Below, piece after piece: positions 27,920 to 37,206 of a stretch of 64,000 nucleotides of DNA. Source of the stretch: Providencia sneebia DSM 19967 (GTDB lineage: Bacteria > Pseudomonadota > Gammaproteobacteria > Enterobacterales > Enterobacteriaceae); contig NZ_CM001773.1 in the NCBI RefSeq assembly GCF_000314895.2, forward strand, positions 349,727 through 413,726. Reading direction: 5' to 3'. How positions within the stretch are numbered: position 1 is the first letter of the stretch; each line of letters begins with the position of its first letter. A program made the translations under genes and the position numbers. Under the pieces are notes generated by a model that ran no database searches, was not told where the DNA came from, and saw nothing but the letters and a program-made list of their open reading frames with translations.

Positions 27920-28136
27920 AAAACCTATTACTGAAATATATACAGTTGAGGAAGCCGAGGAGTTGAGTGAGTTAATCGCTGACATTATCCCAATGCTAGC
28001 TCGTGATTCACGTAACAAAAAACAAGTAATCCACCTTCTTGACTATGCACAAGATCTTTTAGATTGCTTTTCATATGACAACGGCGACGAGTTTGAACCA
28101 ATACTAGAGGGAATGCCTAATGACCAACTTATTTAA
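27912..28136 (+). CDS. Unknown 74-residue acidic early protein
   Basis: I start it at ATG 27912, which lies 8 bases after GAGGG, rather than at upstream in-frame ATGs (27891 and 27906). The product, MPKKPITEIYTVEEAEELSE and so on, is strongly acidic and helical. I do not recognise it. It overlaps alpA and the following 40-codon gene. Confidence 0.6.
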   Translation: MPKKPITEIYTVEEAEELSELIADIIPMLARDSRNKKQVIHLLDYAQDLLDCFSYDNGDEFEPILEGMPNDQLI

Positions 28137-28242
28137 AACCATCAACGATTCAATAGGTGAAAAAAATCTAGCAGTAGAGGTTCTTTGTAATGTTCAGGTT
28201 TCTATTACTGAATTTATCACTAAGGCGGCTAACCATGCGTAA
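28120..28242 (+). CDS. Very small 40-residue early protein
   Basis: ATG 28120 lies within the end of the previous gene, preceded by AGAGGGA at 8 bases. The product begins MTNLFKTINDSIGEKNLAVE and ends at 28242, overlapping the next gene by 8 bases. The chained overlaps support it more than its sequence, which matches nothing I know. Confidence 0.5.
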   Translation: MTNLFKTINDSIGEKNLAVEVLCNVQVSITEFITKAANHA

Positions 28243-28450
28243 ACATCGTTCAGCCGGAGGATGTATTGAGTTAATGGACTGTCAACATGGCATTAAGTCA
28301 GAAGATGCTCAAGTACTGAATAGCCAGTATATACCACACGGTAATACTATTGGTACTTATGCAACCAATAGACATACACGTCGTATGTTAAAGAAAGTTC
28401 ACGGTATTACAGCAAAAAGATTATGTGATTTGAACGAGGGTAAAGCATGA
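28235..28450 (+). CDS. Unknown 71-residue early protein with a TRRM motif
   Basis: Starting at ATG 28235 the product reads MRKHRSAGGCIELMDCQHG and later TNRHTRRMLKKVHGITAKR. The second stretch resembles NNRRTRRMIKAALRKK of the 27136 gene, so the two may share a binding surface. It ends in an ATGA overlap with the next gene. Function unknown. Confidence 0.55.
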   Translation: MRKHRSAGGCIELMDCQHGIKSEDAQVLNSQYIPHGNTIGTYATNRHTRRMLKKVHGITAKRLCDLNEGKA

Positions 28451-28704
28451 AAGATATCATTTTAAATTCTGACATAGATTCAATTCAAGTTTCTTCTCCT
28501 GCATTTTTATTTGATGAATCCTTTGAAGACTGTAATCCTGCAACAAGCCGTAATTTTAGAGCGGATTGTTTAAAAGAGCGTATCAGCTTTCAAATGGTTA
28601 AAGATCCTCGTGTCATTCCCTTTGGTAGTGGCTCTAAGCATAAAGGTACAAAATCTAAAAAATGTAAACGCAAACAGACCAAAAAACGTGGGGGAGGTCG
28701 CTAA
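28447..28704 (+). CDS. Unknown 85-residue protein with a basic tail
   Basis: The first two thirds are acidic and neutral (MKDIILNSDIDSIQVSS); the last 25 residues are almost all Lys, Arg, Gly and Ser (KGTKSKKCKRKQTKKRGG). That tail should bind nucleic acid or an acidic partner. It starts in an ATGA overlap and its stop overlaps the primase-like gene start (TAATG), so it is coupled to replication genes. Confidence 0.6.
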   Translation: MKDIILNSDIDSIQVSSPAFLFDESFEDCNPATSRNFRADCLKERISFQMVKDPRVIPFGSGSKHKGTKSKKCKRKQTKKRGGGR

Positions 28705-29480
28705 TGTCGAATCCAATCTACTATTCCCGAGGACGGGATAAATTCGATATTACGCCTGAACAGCGGTGTGCAGAAGATGAAGACGATTTTATCAATAAAA
28801 TTTTGTCCGATACGGCTAGAGCGAAGTACCAACAATATTTTTGTGCACCACTAAATACAGGAGAACATCCCCGGGGGCAAGCACCAAAAGAAAAGTATCC
28901 TGAAAAGTTTCAAGGTACTAAACATTGGCGTCTAGCGTTACTTGCAGCTAAACGCCGATTCATCAGTTTTGATTGTGATAGTTTTGACAGCCCGAAAACC
29001 TATCAAGCTTTGATTGCACATTTGCAAAAACATTACAAAGGGCTTTTATACACCACATTTAACTACACCGAAGAAGCCCCCCGATGCCGCTTTGTGTTGA
29101 TGTTGGATAGTGAGGTTGATCGCAATCAAGGGAAATTAGTTTGTGAAGCGGTAGCAAATGAAATCGATAACACATTGTTATCATTAGCAGAACAATTAGG
29201 TGATGACACTTGGAACCCTATTATTGGATGGGATAAGGCGGTGTACCTTGCGGAACAACAGTGTTATTTACCCATAGCGAACCCATTGAATAAAGAGATT
29301 AAGCCTGGAGTACCCGTTACCGATGCTGTCACCTATAAATTCGATGGAGAGTTAGTTAATGTTTCTGAATGTTTAGAGTGTGCGGATACGCTTGAGCTAA
29401 AAGCAACAAAAAATATGAGCCGAACACTGATGATTTTACCGATTTTGATAATTGGTTTGATGTTGATGAACATACCTTAG
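28704..29480 (+). CDS. Primase-like N-terminal replication protein, probably one gene with the DUF927 ORF
   Basis: The 258-codon frame has an archaeo-eukaryotic primase-like core: RRFISFDCDSFDSPKTYQAL with the DxD-type acid pair, YTTFNYTEEAPRCRFVLML and IIGWDKAVYLAEQQCYLP. Homology to primases is inferred from these motifs. The last 20 or so residues (MSRTLMILPILIIGLM) look out of frame, while the -1 frame reads a natural acidic linker, SNKKYEPNTDDFTDFDNW, into the next gene. The switch point is an A6 run at 29408-29413 inside A AAA AAT, a possible -1 slippery heptamer. Confidence 0.75.
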   Translation: MSNPIYYSRGRDKFDITPEQRCAEDEDDFINKILSDTARAKYQQYFCAPLNTGEHPRGQAPKEKYPEKFQGTKHWRLALLAAKRRFISFDCDSFDSPKTYQALIAHLQKHYKGLLYTTFNYTEEAPRCRFVLMLDSEVDRNQGKLVCEAVANEIDNTLLSLAEQLGDDTWNPIIGWDKAVYLAEQQCYLPIANPLNKEIKPGVPVTDAVTYKFDGELVNVSECLECADTLELKATKNMSRTLMILPILIIGLMLMNIP

Positions 29481-29497
29481 CCGATTTACAGGATGCT

Positions 29498-31573
29498 TTG
29501 TTTTTCCCGCCAATGGTTGAAATATCAAAAGGTGGGCGCACTGACTGGCAAAAAGTGTTAGCAGCACTCGGTAGCTTAAAAGAAACACCTTATGAAGATG
29601 ACGCCTATCAATTGGCTCGCGCGTGGTCTATTGCTGGTGAAGCTGCCTTTGATGAACACACATTCGAGCATACTTGGGATACTTCACGCGCGGACTTAAC
29701 CAGTTATAAAGCGATTTTTGCGAAAGCAGATCGCTTAGGCTGGGTTAATCCGCAAAAAATAAGACCTTACATTGAGCTTGAAAAAGTCGGGTTATATATG
29801 ACTGATGAAGGTTTAATGTTGAACAAAGAAGAAGGAACCGGAAAAAATAAAGTCATAGTTGCTAAACGTGTTGCGGCTCCGTTCTCGATTGTTGGTTTAA
29901 CTCGTGATGCATATAGCGATAACTGGGGTAAGTTAATTACGTTTAATGATAGGGATACTATACAAAAGCAATTTATTGTTCCCGATGAACAACTGCATAA
30001 ACAAGGTACAGACATTCCTCAGCGACTAGCTAACTTAGGCTTGTGGATCAATATTTCACAAAGTAGAGCACTATTAGATTATCTCAATGTTACCGCCGCA
30101 AAAGAACGCATTACATTGGCAGATACGACAGGTTGGTTTAATGCTCATGCATTTGTCTTACCTGATAGAACAATTGGCCCTACTGACGATAAAATCATGT
30201 ACCGCTTATCTGGTAGAAAGAAAACCGAAAGCAGCCAACTGTCTCAATTAGGTACATTAGACGAGTGGCAAAAACACATTGCGGCTAAGTGTGTCAATAA
30301 CTCTCGATTAGTTTTTGCGGTCTGTGTGGCACTATCTGCGCCATTATTAGAAGTCCTAGGCGTCGATGGGGGTGTCTTTAGTTTAAAAGGCCCATCGTCT
30401 AAAGGTAAGAGCACAGCTCAACACACCGCGGCTTCGGTTTGGGGTAGTGGTTCCACAAATGGTGGGTATGTGCGTAGCTGTAATACTTCACTAGTTGGGA
30501 TTGAAGTTCTGGCCACTGCGCATAATGACCTTCCGCTCATACTGGATGAACTGAAAGCCGCTAATCCTAAATTGATGGGGCAAATTGCATTTATGTTGAC
30601 GCTTGGACAAGGTAAAGTCCGAGGAACTAAAGATGTTACTTTACGTGATACTCTACAATGGCGAACGCTTGTTTTAGCTTCCAGTGAAGATGCTTTTGAA
30701 AACTATCTCAAAGCCGCAGGAGAAACCATTGCAGCGGGTCAACAAGCTCGATTTGTGGATATACCGGCTATTGTTAATAGTGAGTTAGGCGTGTTTGATG
30801 ATATTCACACAATGCCTTCTGCTAAAGCTTTTGCAGATAGTCTTAACGCCTTATCAACTCAATATTATGGCTCTGCTGGCCTTTATTGGCTTGAGAAGCT
30901 TACGCATATTGAGCGTTCGGAGCTATTACCAAAATTAGATGCATATCTAACCCAATTTAAGACCTCGTACCGCCCTGATAATGCAAGTTCTCAACTTGAC
31001 CGGGTATTAGAGCGTTTTGCGTTATGTGCAGCTGCGGGTGAGTATGCGACGGAGTTAGGCGTAACGGGTTGGAGTAATGGTGAAGCTATTAATGGGGTTG
31101 GGGAGTGCTTTAATAGTTACGTTGAGGAACGAGGGACGGTAGGGGACTTAGAAAGTGTCAACGGTATTAGGCAGCTTTGCGCTTACCTAAGTACACACCG
31201 CGAAGCACGTTTTAGGCAGATAGGGATCAATTCTTCACTAGCTACCTTTGACGGTTATTATGTTCGCAATCAAACTCCAGATGCTTCAATTGGCGATTTT
31301 GTTGATGAAACCACGAATAGCACTAATGAAATCACCGATGCTGGCGGAGTGTATTGGATAACTGCTGATGCAATGCGAGACCGAGTGTTAGCAAACTGCA
31401 ATATGGAAATGACGCTAGCGGAATTACATAAGACTGGCGCATTAATTGGGGTTAAAACTGGAACAGATAAAAGCGGTGAACCAAAATTAGAATATAATCC
31501 TCGTGCCCGTGACCCCATAGATGGTAGGCAAAAGCGTTACTATCGTATTGACGAGACCAAGTTAGATTTATAA
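29498..31573 (+). CDS. DUF927-domain helicase-like replication protein
   Basis: The 691-codon frame (open from about 29396) contains the DUF927 region: GLWINISQSRALLDYL, ADTTGWFNAHAFVLPD, then an NTPase with Walker A FSLKGPSSKGKSTAQ and Walker B LPLILDELKAAN followed by an arginine-rich segment. Such proteins in satellites and plasmids act as helicase-primases at their own origin. The apparent start at TTG 29498 or ATG 29513 falls inside a linker, so translation probably comes from the upstream primase-like frame by frameshift, or the gene was broken by an indel. Confidence 0.82.
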   Translation: MFFPPMVEISKGGRTDWQKVLAALGSLKETPYEDDAYQLARAWSIAGEAAFDEHTFEHTWDTSRADLTSYKAIFAKADRLGWVNPQKIRPYIELEKVGLYMTDEGLMLNKEEGTGKNKVIVAKRVAAPFSIVGLTRDAYSDNWGKLITFNDRDTIQKQFIVPDEQLHKQGTDIPQRLANLGLWINISQSRALLDYLNVTAAKERITLADTTGWFNAHAFVLPDRTIGPTDDKIMYRLSGRKKTESSQLSQLGTLDEWQKHIAAKCVNNSRLVFAVCVALSAPLLEVLGVDGGVFSLKGPSSKGKSTAQHTAASVWGSGSTNGGYVRSCNTSLVGIEVLATAHNDLPLILDELKAANPKLMGQIAFMLTLGQGKVRGTKDVTLRDTLQWRTLVLASSEDAFENYLKAAGETIAAGQQARFVDIPAIVNSELGVFDDIHTMPSAKAFADSLNALSTQYYGSAGLYWLEKLTHIERSELLPKLDAYLTQFKTSYRPDNASSQLDRVLERFALCAAAGEYATELGVTGWSNGEAINGVGECFNSYVEERGTVGDLESVNGIRQLCAYLSTHREARFRQIGINSSLATFDGYYVRNQTPDASIGDFVDETTNSTNEITDAGGVYWITADAMRDRVLANCNMEMTLAELHKTGALIGVKTGTDKSGEPKLEYNPRARDPIDGRQKRYYRIDETKLDL

Positions 31574-31599
31574 TTAGATAGGCCAGTCATTTAGCTGGC

Positions 31600-32340
31600 T
31601 TATTTTTTTTTATCTCGCAGTAATGGCGTGACCCAATCATAAATAGTTTTCCAAGAAACTCCCTTATCTGGGTCTTGATTTTTATTGAATGGATGTAACT
31701 TCATATATTCGATTGAGTCAACAGGATATTTAGCTAACCAATCATGATATTTAGCGTCAACGTGTTCCGTTAAGCCCTTCATAGTCATTTTTCCGTTACA
31801 CTTGCTAATCTCTTGCTCTGCCCATGCATTCATTTTTGCTTTAATTAGGCCATAGTGTTTATCGTGTTTAGCATAGGCCGCTTTTTGCCTTTTTTCTATT
31901 AAATGCAAATTATCAAAGCTATTAACTACTTCTGTATCGTCCACTTGTATAGATAAGATAGCAAAAGCAAAATTACTCGCTGCAAGTAAACATTTTTCTT
32001 TTGGAATATCATCATTTCCTATCATCCCTAAAACAGCACAAGCACCGACTAAAGGGATAGTTCTATTTCTATCTGATAATGGTTCAGCTACGCAATGTCG
32101 CCAAGCATAGCTATCTATTTTAGTTAGTTCCCTAGCTGTCTCTTGTGGTTCAGCGATTAAATCCCACACGCTAAGGTAGTCTAAAGCTTGTTCAATATCA
32201 TCTTCTGATAACGTAGAAAGCTGGTGGATACACCAATGTGCCGAGGAGAGGTGGGTTAGATAAATATCATCCTCGCTATGTGGCGAAAATAGCGCCTTCG
32301 CTTTATTAACATTTTCTAAGGTGAACAAATCATATTGCAT
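31600..32340 (-). CDS. Unknown 246-residue protein cotranscribed with the integrase
   Basis: Starting at ATG 32340 the product reads MQYDLFTLENVNKAKALF and contains DDIEQALDYLSVWDLIAE and a C-terminal KTIYDWVTPLLRDKKK, which suggests a helical DNA-binding end. The start lies inside the last codons of the integrase gene, an 11-base overlap, so it depends on integrase translation. I recognise no family. A role linked to integration or immunity is a guess from position only. Confidence 0.65.
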   Translation of the reverse strand: MQYDLFTLENVNKAKALFSPHSEDDIYLTHLSSAHWCIHQLSTLSEDDIEQALDYLSVWDLIAEPQETARELTKIDSYAWRHCVAEPLSDRNRTIPLVGACAVLGMIGNDDIPKEKCLLAASNFAFAILSIQVDDTEVVNSFDNLHLIEKRQKAAYAKHDKHYGLIKAKMNAWAEQEISKCNGKMTMKGLTEHVDAKYHDWLAKYPVDSIEYMKLHPFNKNQDPDKGVSWKTIYDWVTPLLRDKKK

Positions 32341-33583
32341 TGTTAACTCCGTCAAGTATCTTTTGAGCATCTTGAGAAGCCTGTTTCACAATTCGCCCCC
32401 ACCAATCCATCATTTCTATACGCTGCTCAAGATATGTCGCACGGTTATAAGCAGCCCTCACCATATTTCGCTCTCCGTGCGCCAACACGGCCTCTATTGC
32501 ATCCGGTATAAACTCTGCCTCATTCATAGCAGTACTAACGATAGAGCGTATCCCATGCGACGTAAGAACCCCCTTATATCCAATTCGTTTTAGTACTTGG
32601 TTAGCGGTTTGGGTACTCATATGTTCAGTGGGCTTAGTTCGATGAGTAAATACAAACTCCCTTGAGCCAGTGATCGAGTGCATCGTTTTTAATATATCTA
32701 GAGCAGGTTGACTTAAAGGAACTGTATGTGCTCGCTTCATTTTCATTGTTTCAGGAGGAATAACCCATACTTTGTTATCAATATCAATCTCAGACCAACG
32801 TGTTTTAGCCGCCTCCCCTGGTCTTACCGCCGTTAATAGCTGCCATTCAATAAGCAAGCGTGTAGGAAGCTCAATTTGGGCTATAGACAACGCTGCTATT
32901 AGTTCAGGTAGCTTTTCAGGTCTGATTGTTGGGTGGTGTTTTCTATCTGCTTTAATAAATACCTTATGTACAGAAGTAAAGGGGTTTGCATCTACCAAGC
33001 CTAGATTCATAGCAAACTCCATTATTTCTACGGTGCGCTGGGTAAGATAGCGCACCGTTTCATGTTTACCTTTCGCCTCTACAGGTTTCAGTACTGCGAC
33101 TAACATCGCTCTTTTTAATGAAGAAACGGGGATATCGCCAAGGTTAACAAGAACATATTTATCTAAACCGCGCCAAATATTTTTTATATAGTTTTCGCTA
33201 ACAATAGTTTTTTTCATTACTAGCCACTGTTCCGCAACACTGCGTAACGTATTCGCGTTAGCCTCTTTAGCTAAAACCGATTGTTGCTTGCACCAATCTA
33301 CAGGATCAATTTTTTGAGCCAATAACACTTTGTATTCATCTCTAATTCTACGGGCATTGGCTAAACTAATTGATGGGTATTCACCTAATCCAATCATTGT
33401 TCTGTTCTGAGTAATCGGCTTGTAATATCTAAAATACCAACGACGAGAGCCCGACACTTTAGCGAGAAGTTCTAGGCCGTCCCCATCCCTATAAATGGTA
33501 TCTTTTAATTTTCCAGAATTATCTGACTTCGCCCTAGCGTTTGCGACGGCGGTAGGAGATAACGGTTTTATTTTTCTAGCCAT
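32330..33583 (-). CDS. int: P4-type tyrosine integrase
   Basis: The enzyme catalyses site-specific integration and excision. ATG 33583, after GGAG at 7 bases, gives 417 residues. The N-terminal arm-binding and DUF4102-like domain has DGDGLELLAKVSGSRRWYFR and IGLGEYPSISLANAR. The catalytic domain has the first Arg in TAVRPGEAAKTRWSEI, HGIRSIVSTAMNEA as the HxxR box, and the nucleophile region HGERNMVRAAYNR. It lies 430 bases from the right junction and reads inwards. Its target here is radC, not a tRNA gene. Confidence 0.95.
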   Translation of the reverse strand: MARKIKPLSPTAVANARAKSDNSGKLKDTIYRDGDGLELLAKVSGSRRWYFRYYKPITQNRTMIGLGEYPSISLANARRIRDEYKVLLAQKIDPVDWCKQQSVLAKEANANTLRSVAEQWLVMKKTIVSENYIKNIWRGLDKYVLVNLGDIPVSSLKRAMLVAVLKPVEAKGKHETVRYLTQRTVEIMEFAMNLGLVDANPFTSVHKVFIKADRKHHPTIRPEKLPELIAALSIAQIELPTRLLIEWQLLTAVRPGEAAKTRWSEIDIDNKVWVIPPETMKMKRAHTVPLSQPALDILKTMHSITGSREFVFTHRTKPTEHMSTQTANQVLKRIGYKGVLTSHGIRSIVSTAMNEAEFIPDAIEAVLAHGERNMVRAAYNRATYLEQRIEMMDWWGRIVKQASQDAQKILDGVNNAI

Positions 33584-33725
33584 GTAACCACTCCAATCAA
33601 CTAAAAATAGTGCAGTGTCACTAGCATGCACATTCCAAAAATTAGAAATAATATTAAAAATCAATTGATTATAAGTTATTGTGACGCTACAGCATAAACT
33701 CAAAGCCCCACCGTGACGGTAGTAA

Positions 33726-34022
33726 GTCACACACTTTTCACATAATATTCAAGTAGTTAGTATCAATTGTGACAATGTGACGAGTTTTTAGCTGAAAATA
33801 TTAAATATATAATGAGATTTAGGTGTTATTTCCTTAGTAGTAAAAAAATAGACGCGTAGTTTTCAATACTACTAAGTATACTACTAAAAAATTCGAGTTA
33901 AAACGATACTTAACGAATATAAAAATAGCAAAACGAGCAGACAATAAAATATAAATCAACACGTTAAGAATTAAAACGAATATAATCGAATACATTCGAA
34001 TGCTTGTTCATATTCTCGTGCA
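33726..34022. repeat. Right attachment region: arm-type repeats and 7-bp core
   Basis: GTCACA lies at 33726 and, inverted, TGTGAC at 33768 and 33776 (8 bases apart). TTAGTAGT at 33834 and two ACTACTAA copies at 33868 and 33880, 12 bases apart, match the left end. The core TCGTGCA is at 34016-34022. The stretch 33584-33963 has no gene and carries the integrase promoter as well as these repeats. Confidence 0.6.
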
Positions 34023-34305
34023 TAAATTGTTCAGCGAAAAAACGCCGTGCTAATTCGCTAACCGCTTGAAATTGCGTAAATTTACAAAGTCCCATTCCTT
34101 TGCATTTAGTCAATTGTGCATAATCTGCCTGCAAAATAAGATATAAGGAACCAAACTCCTTTAATAGCCGCTCTGCAAGATACAAAACCGGCTCTCCTTG
34201 GCTGCCAGTGCGGAGAAATATGGCAAGTAATTCTGCATCAGTTAATGCAGCTGCACCGTAAGCCAGCATCTTCTCTCGTGGTTTTAAATCACCTTTATTT
34301 TCCAT
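33964..34305 (-). pseudogene. radC: radC 5' fragment, cut by the integrated element
   Basis: From ATG 34305, after AAGGAG, the frame reads MENKGDLKPREKMLAYGAAAL, ALTDAELLAIFLRTGSQG, a helix-hairpin-helix-like LTKCKGMGLCKFTQFQA and ELARRFFAEQFMHE, the N-terminal half of RadC. Native sequence ends at the shared core near 34016; the last 17 residues (NMNKHSNVF and on) and the stop at 33964 come from the element. The product would lack the JAB domain completely. The 3' half lies at 15909-16291. Confidence 0.93.
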
Positions 34306-34567
34306 ATCACTCCTTGATACCACGTCTATTCTTTTATCATTATTTATATGCTCATTAATTTAAAAAATGATTATGATTTCAGCTGGTTAATAGCCCCTAA
34401 AATATCTCTTATATTTTGTATATAGATAAATTAAAGAATCAACAATGAATAAAAAAGCGACTTGTGTAGCGCTTCGCAAAAATAAAAATCTGATGATATA
34501 TACAGTACTCTCACCTATCTTTCTGATATGATAATATGCTCTTCATGATGATTTGATGGATAGAACC

Positions 34568-35773
34568 ATGACACAGCTAGCAGGCAAAAAAATTGTTATT
34601 GGTATTAGTGGTGGTATCGCTGCCTATAAAATTCCAGAACTAACCCGCCGTTTACGAGATCAAGGCGCTGCCGTTCGTATCGTAATGACAGAGGGAGCTA
34701 AAGCCTTCATTACGCCTTTAACATTACAAGCCGTTTCCGGGCATCCTGTATCGGACGATTTACTCGACCCTGCCGCAGAAGCTGCCATGGGGCATATTGA
34801 GCTCGCAAAATGGGCTGATATGATTATTTTGGCACCTGCTACCGCTGATTTAATTGCTAGACTTAATGCTGGGATGGCAAATGATTTGCTCACCACTGTC
34901 TGTCTTGCTTCCGCGGCTCCCATTGCTCTTGTTCCTGCAATGAATCAACAAATGTACCGCGCAGCCGCAACACAAGAAAATTTAATCAGATTGCAACAAC
35001 GCCAATATATGATTTGGGGGCCAGATGATGGTAGCCAAGCATGTGGTGATGTTGGACCTGGTCGAATGATTAACCCACTAGACATTGTCCAGCTCACCAG
35101 CGAATACTTTAATCGTCAAGCTGACTTACGTGGTTTAAAAGTCATGATTACAGCTGGCCCAACTCGTGAGGCTCTCGATCCTGTGCGCTTTATTAGTAAT
35201 CACAGTTCAGGCAAAATGGGATTTGCTATTGCTCAAGCAGCTAGCCAACGAGGTGCTGATGTCACGCTTATTGCGGGGCCTGTAAATTTGCCAACGCCAA
35301 CGGGTGTGACTCGTGTTGATGTTATCAGTGGAATTGATATGTATGAGCAGGTTCATCAATCTGTTTCATCACAAAACATTTTTATTGGCTGTGCTGCTGT
35401 GGCAGATTATCGTGCGAAATCAATTGCAGAGAATAAAATTAAAAAACAGGGCGAAGAAGTGGTTATCACTTTGGTGAAAAATCCCGATATTGTTGCTAGC
35501 GTTGGTGCTTTAACTGAAAACCGCCCTTATGTGGTTGGGTTTGCAGCTGAAACACAGAATGTTGAAGAATATGCTAAGCAAAAGCGCCAGCAAAAACAGC
35601 TTGACCTTATTTGTGCGAATGACGTTTCTCTTGCTGACAATGGTTTTAACAGCGATAACAACGCATTACATCTATTTGATGCTGTTGGCGATGTACGCCT
35701 TCCACATACGAATAAACTTGAATTAAGCCACTATTTACTTGATGAGATACTGCAACGTTATGAAAAAAATTGA
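34568..35773 (+). CDS. coaBC: Bifunctional phosphopantothenoylcysteine decarboxylase/synthetase
   Basis: CoaBC joins cysteine to 4'-phosphopantothenate with CTP and decarboxylates the product in CoA synthesis. The flavin-binding N-terminal domain has [26 protein letters not shown] and the catalytic [10 protein letters not shown] cysteine. The CoaB domain has [18 protein letters not shown] and [11 protein letters not shown] chose ATG 34568, which matches the E. coli N-terminus. The gene overlaps dut by 14 bases. It is divergent from the radC 5' fragment. Confidence 0.97.
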   Translation: MTQLAGKKIVIGISGGIAAYKIPELTRRLRDQGAAVRIVMTEGAKAFITPLTLQAVSGHPVSDDLLDPAAEAAMGHIELAKWADMIILAPATADLIARLNAGMANDLLTTVCLASAAPIALVPAMNQQMYRAAATQENLIRLQQRQYMIWGPDDGSQACGDVGPGRMINPLDIVQLTSEYFNRQADLRGLKVMITAGPTREALDPVRFISNHSSGKMGFAIAQAASQRGADVTLIAGPVNLPTPTGVTRVDVISGIDMYEQVHQSVSSQNIFIGCAAVADYRAKSIAENKIKKQGEEVVITLVKNPDIVASVGALTENRPYVVGFAAETQNVEEYAKQKRQQKQLDLICANDVSLADNGFNSDNNALHLFDAVGDVRLPHTNKLELSHYLLDEILQRYEKN

Positions 35774-36215
35774 CCTAAAAATACTTGACCCTCGTATTGG
35801 TAACGAGTTTCCTCTACCCGCTTATGCAACTTCAGGTTCTGCCGGCTTAGATTTACGTGCTTGCCTTGATAGCGCTATTGAGTTAACACCGGGTCAAACT
35901 GAGCTAATTCCAACTGGGCTAGCAATTCATATTGCAGATCAGCAACTCGCAGCTGTCATTTTGCCTCGCTCAGGATTAGGCCATAAACACGGTATTGTTC
36001 TGGGGAATCTTGTGGGCTTAATCGACTCGGATTACCAAGGCCAATTGATGGTTTCTGTATGGAATAGAGGTGATACGACATTTACTATTGAACCCGGTGA
36101 ACGTATTGCTCAAATGGTCTTAGTACCTGTTGTCCAAGCTGAATTTAATATTGTTGATGATTTTGATGCGACAGAACGCGGAACTGGCGGTTTTGGGCAT
36201 TCAGGTCGCCAATAA
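35760..36215 (+). CDS. dut: dUTP diphosphatase
   Basis: Dut hydrolyses dUTP to dUMP and pyrophosphate, limiting uracil in DNA and feeding thymidylate synthesis. All five trimeric dUTPase motifs are seen, including [41 protein letters not shown] and the C-terminal [13 protein letters not shown] 35760 gives 151 residues, the E. coli length, and lies inside the coaBC end. Confidence 0.98.
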   Translation: MKKIDLKILDPRIGNEFPLPAYATSGSAGLDLRACLDSAIELTPGQTELIPTGLAIHIADQQLAAVILPRSGLGHKHGIVLGNLVGLIDSDYQGQLMVSVWNRGDTTFTIEPGERIAQMVLVPVVQAEFNIVDDFDATERGTGGFGHSGRQ

Positions 36216-36606
36216 TTAATAATGTTATACACCCAGAATTATAATTCTATCTTATCAACAAGCTCTCTTCTGAATAAATGATCTAAAAAGTTATAATATC
36301 ATACGTAGGATAGCTACAGATAAGAGAAATGCATGTAAGATAATTTCTATACTTTGGGTACCGCACTACCAAGCCACACCAGTGTATCTAGCAAATATGA
36401 TAGGTACACTAAATAATCAGCTATACAAGTAAGTTGGCTCTATTTTTTGGTTATGAAAAAAACCTTACTGGTAGGCTAATCAAAAAGATAGGCAATGAAA
36501 TAAGATAATAGTTGCCTATTTAAATCCTTGTTGTCCTACTTTTTTATTTACTCAGGACAAATTTTTGGATAGTTTGTTTTGCGTTTTAGCAGGGGTCTTA
36601 TCAGAC
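36216..36606. other. Intergenic region between dut and slmA
   Basis: About 390 bases without an ORF I can support. It contains scattered short palindromes (for example GTGTATCTAGC...GGTACAC near 36382-36408) but no terminator with a clear T run. The slmA promoter probably lies in its last 100 bases. Confidence 0.35.
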
Positions 36607-37206
36607 ATGGCAGAAAAAGTGATAACAAAAAAACGCAACAGGCGGGAAGAAATTTTACAATCACTCGCACTGATGTTGGAAAGTAGCGATGGTAATCAAC
36701 GAATTACCACTGCAAAATTAGCAGCAAGTGTTGGCGTATCAGAAGCCGCTCTCTATCGCCATTTTCCAAGTAAAATGAAAATGTTCGATAGCTTAATCGA
36801 GTTTATTGAAGATTCATTAGTTTCACGTATTAATCTTATACTGACTGATGAAAAGGATACTATTACCCGAATTAAGCTAATACTAGCACTCATTTTAGGT
36901 TTTTCAGAAAGAAACCCTGGCCTAACTCGAATTATGACAGGCCATGCACTGATGTTTGAACAAGATAGGTTACAAGGCCGTATCAATCAATTATTCGACC
37001 GAATTGAGTCTCAATTACGACAAGTACTTAAAGAAAAAAAATTACGAGATGGCCAAGGCTTTATCCATGATGAGTCTCTACTTGCGACTCAATTACTGGC
37101 ATTTTGTGAAGGGATGTTGTCTCGTTTTGTGCGCTCTGAATTTCGCTATCGCCCATCTGTCGAATTTGAAGCGCGCTGGCCTTTAATTTTAGCTCAACTA
37201 CAATAA
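36607..37206 (+). CDS. slmA: Nucleoid occlusion factor SlmA
   Basis: SlmA is a TetR-family protein that binds specific chromosomal sites and blocks FtsZ assembly over the nucleoid. The helix-turn-helix reads [23 protein letters not shown] (shown in part), and the C-terminal half [15 protein letters not shown] matches E. coli. ATG 36607 gives 199 residues against 198 in E. coli; the in-frame upstream start would add 14 unrelated residues. It is convergent with pyrE across a terminator. Confidence 0.96.
   Translation: MAEKVITKKRNRREEILQSLALMLESSDGNQRITTAKLAASVGVSEAALYRHFPSKMKMFDSLIEFIEDSLVSRINLILTDEKDTITRIKLILALILGFSERNPGLTRIMTGHALMFEQDRLQGRINQLFDRIESQLRQVLKEKKLRDGQGFIHDESLLATQLLAFCEGMLSRFVRSEFRYRPSVEFEARWPLILAQLQ

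Larger units (their letters stand above)
16285..34022. mobile_element. 17.7-kb integrative element in radC, satellite-like, carrying a tail tape measure gene
   Basis: The element splits radC and is bounded by TCGTGCA at 16285-16291 and 34016-34022. It encodes a P4-type integrase, an AlpA regulator, an Icd-like protein, primase-like and DUF927 helicase-like proteins, an Arc-type repressor, a Q antiterminator and a tape measure protein. It lacks visible capsid, portal, terminase, tail tube, baseplate and lysis genes, so it cannot form particles alone. This set of genes, with early genes to the right and Q-led genes to the left, fits a phage satellite of the P4 or Gram-negative PICI type. A degenerate prophage is the alternative, but the integrase, replication and TMP genes are long and mostly open. 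Confidence 0.85.
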
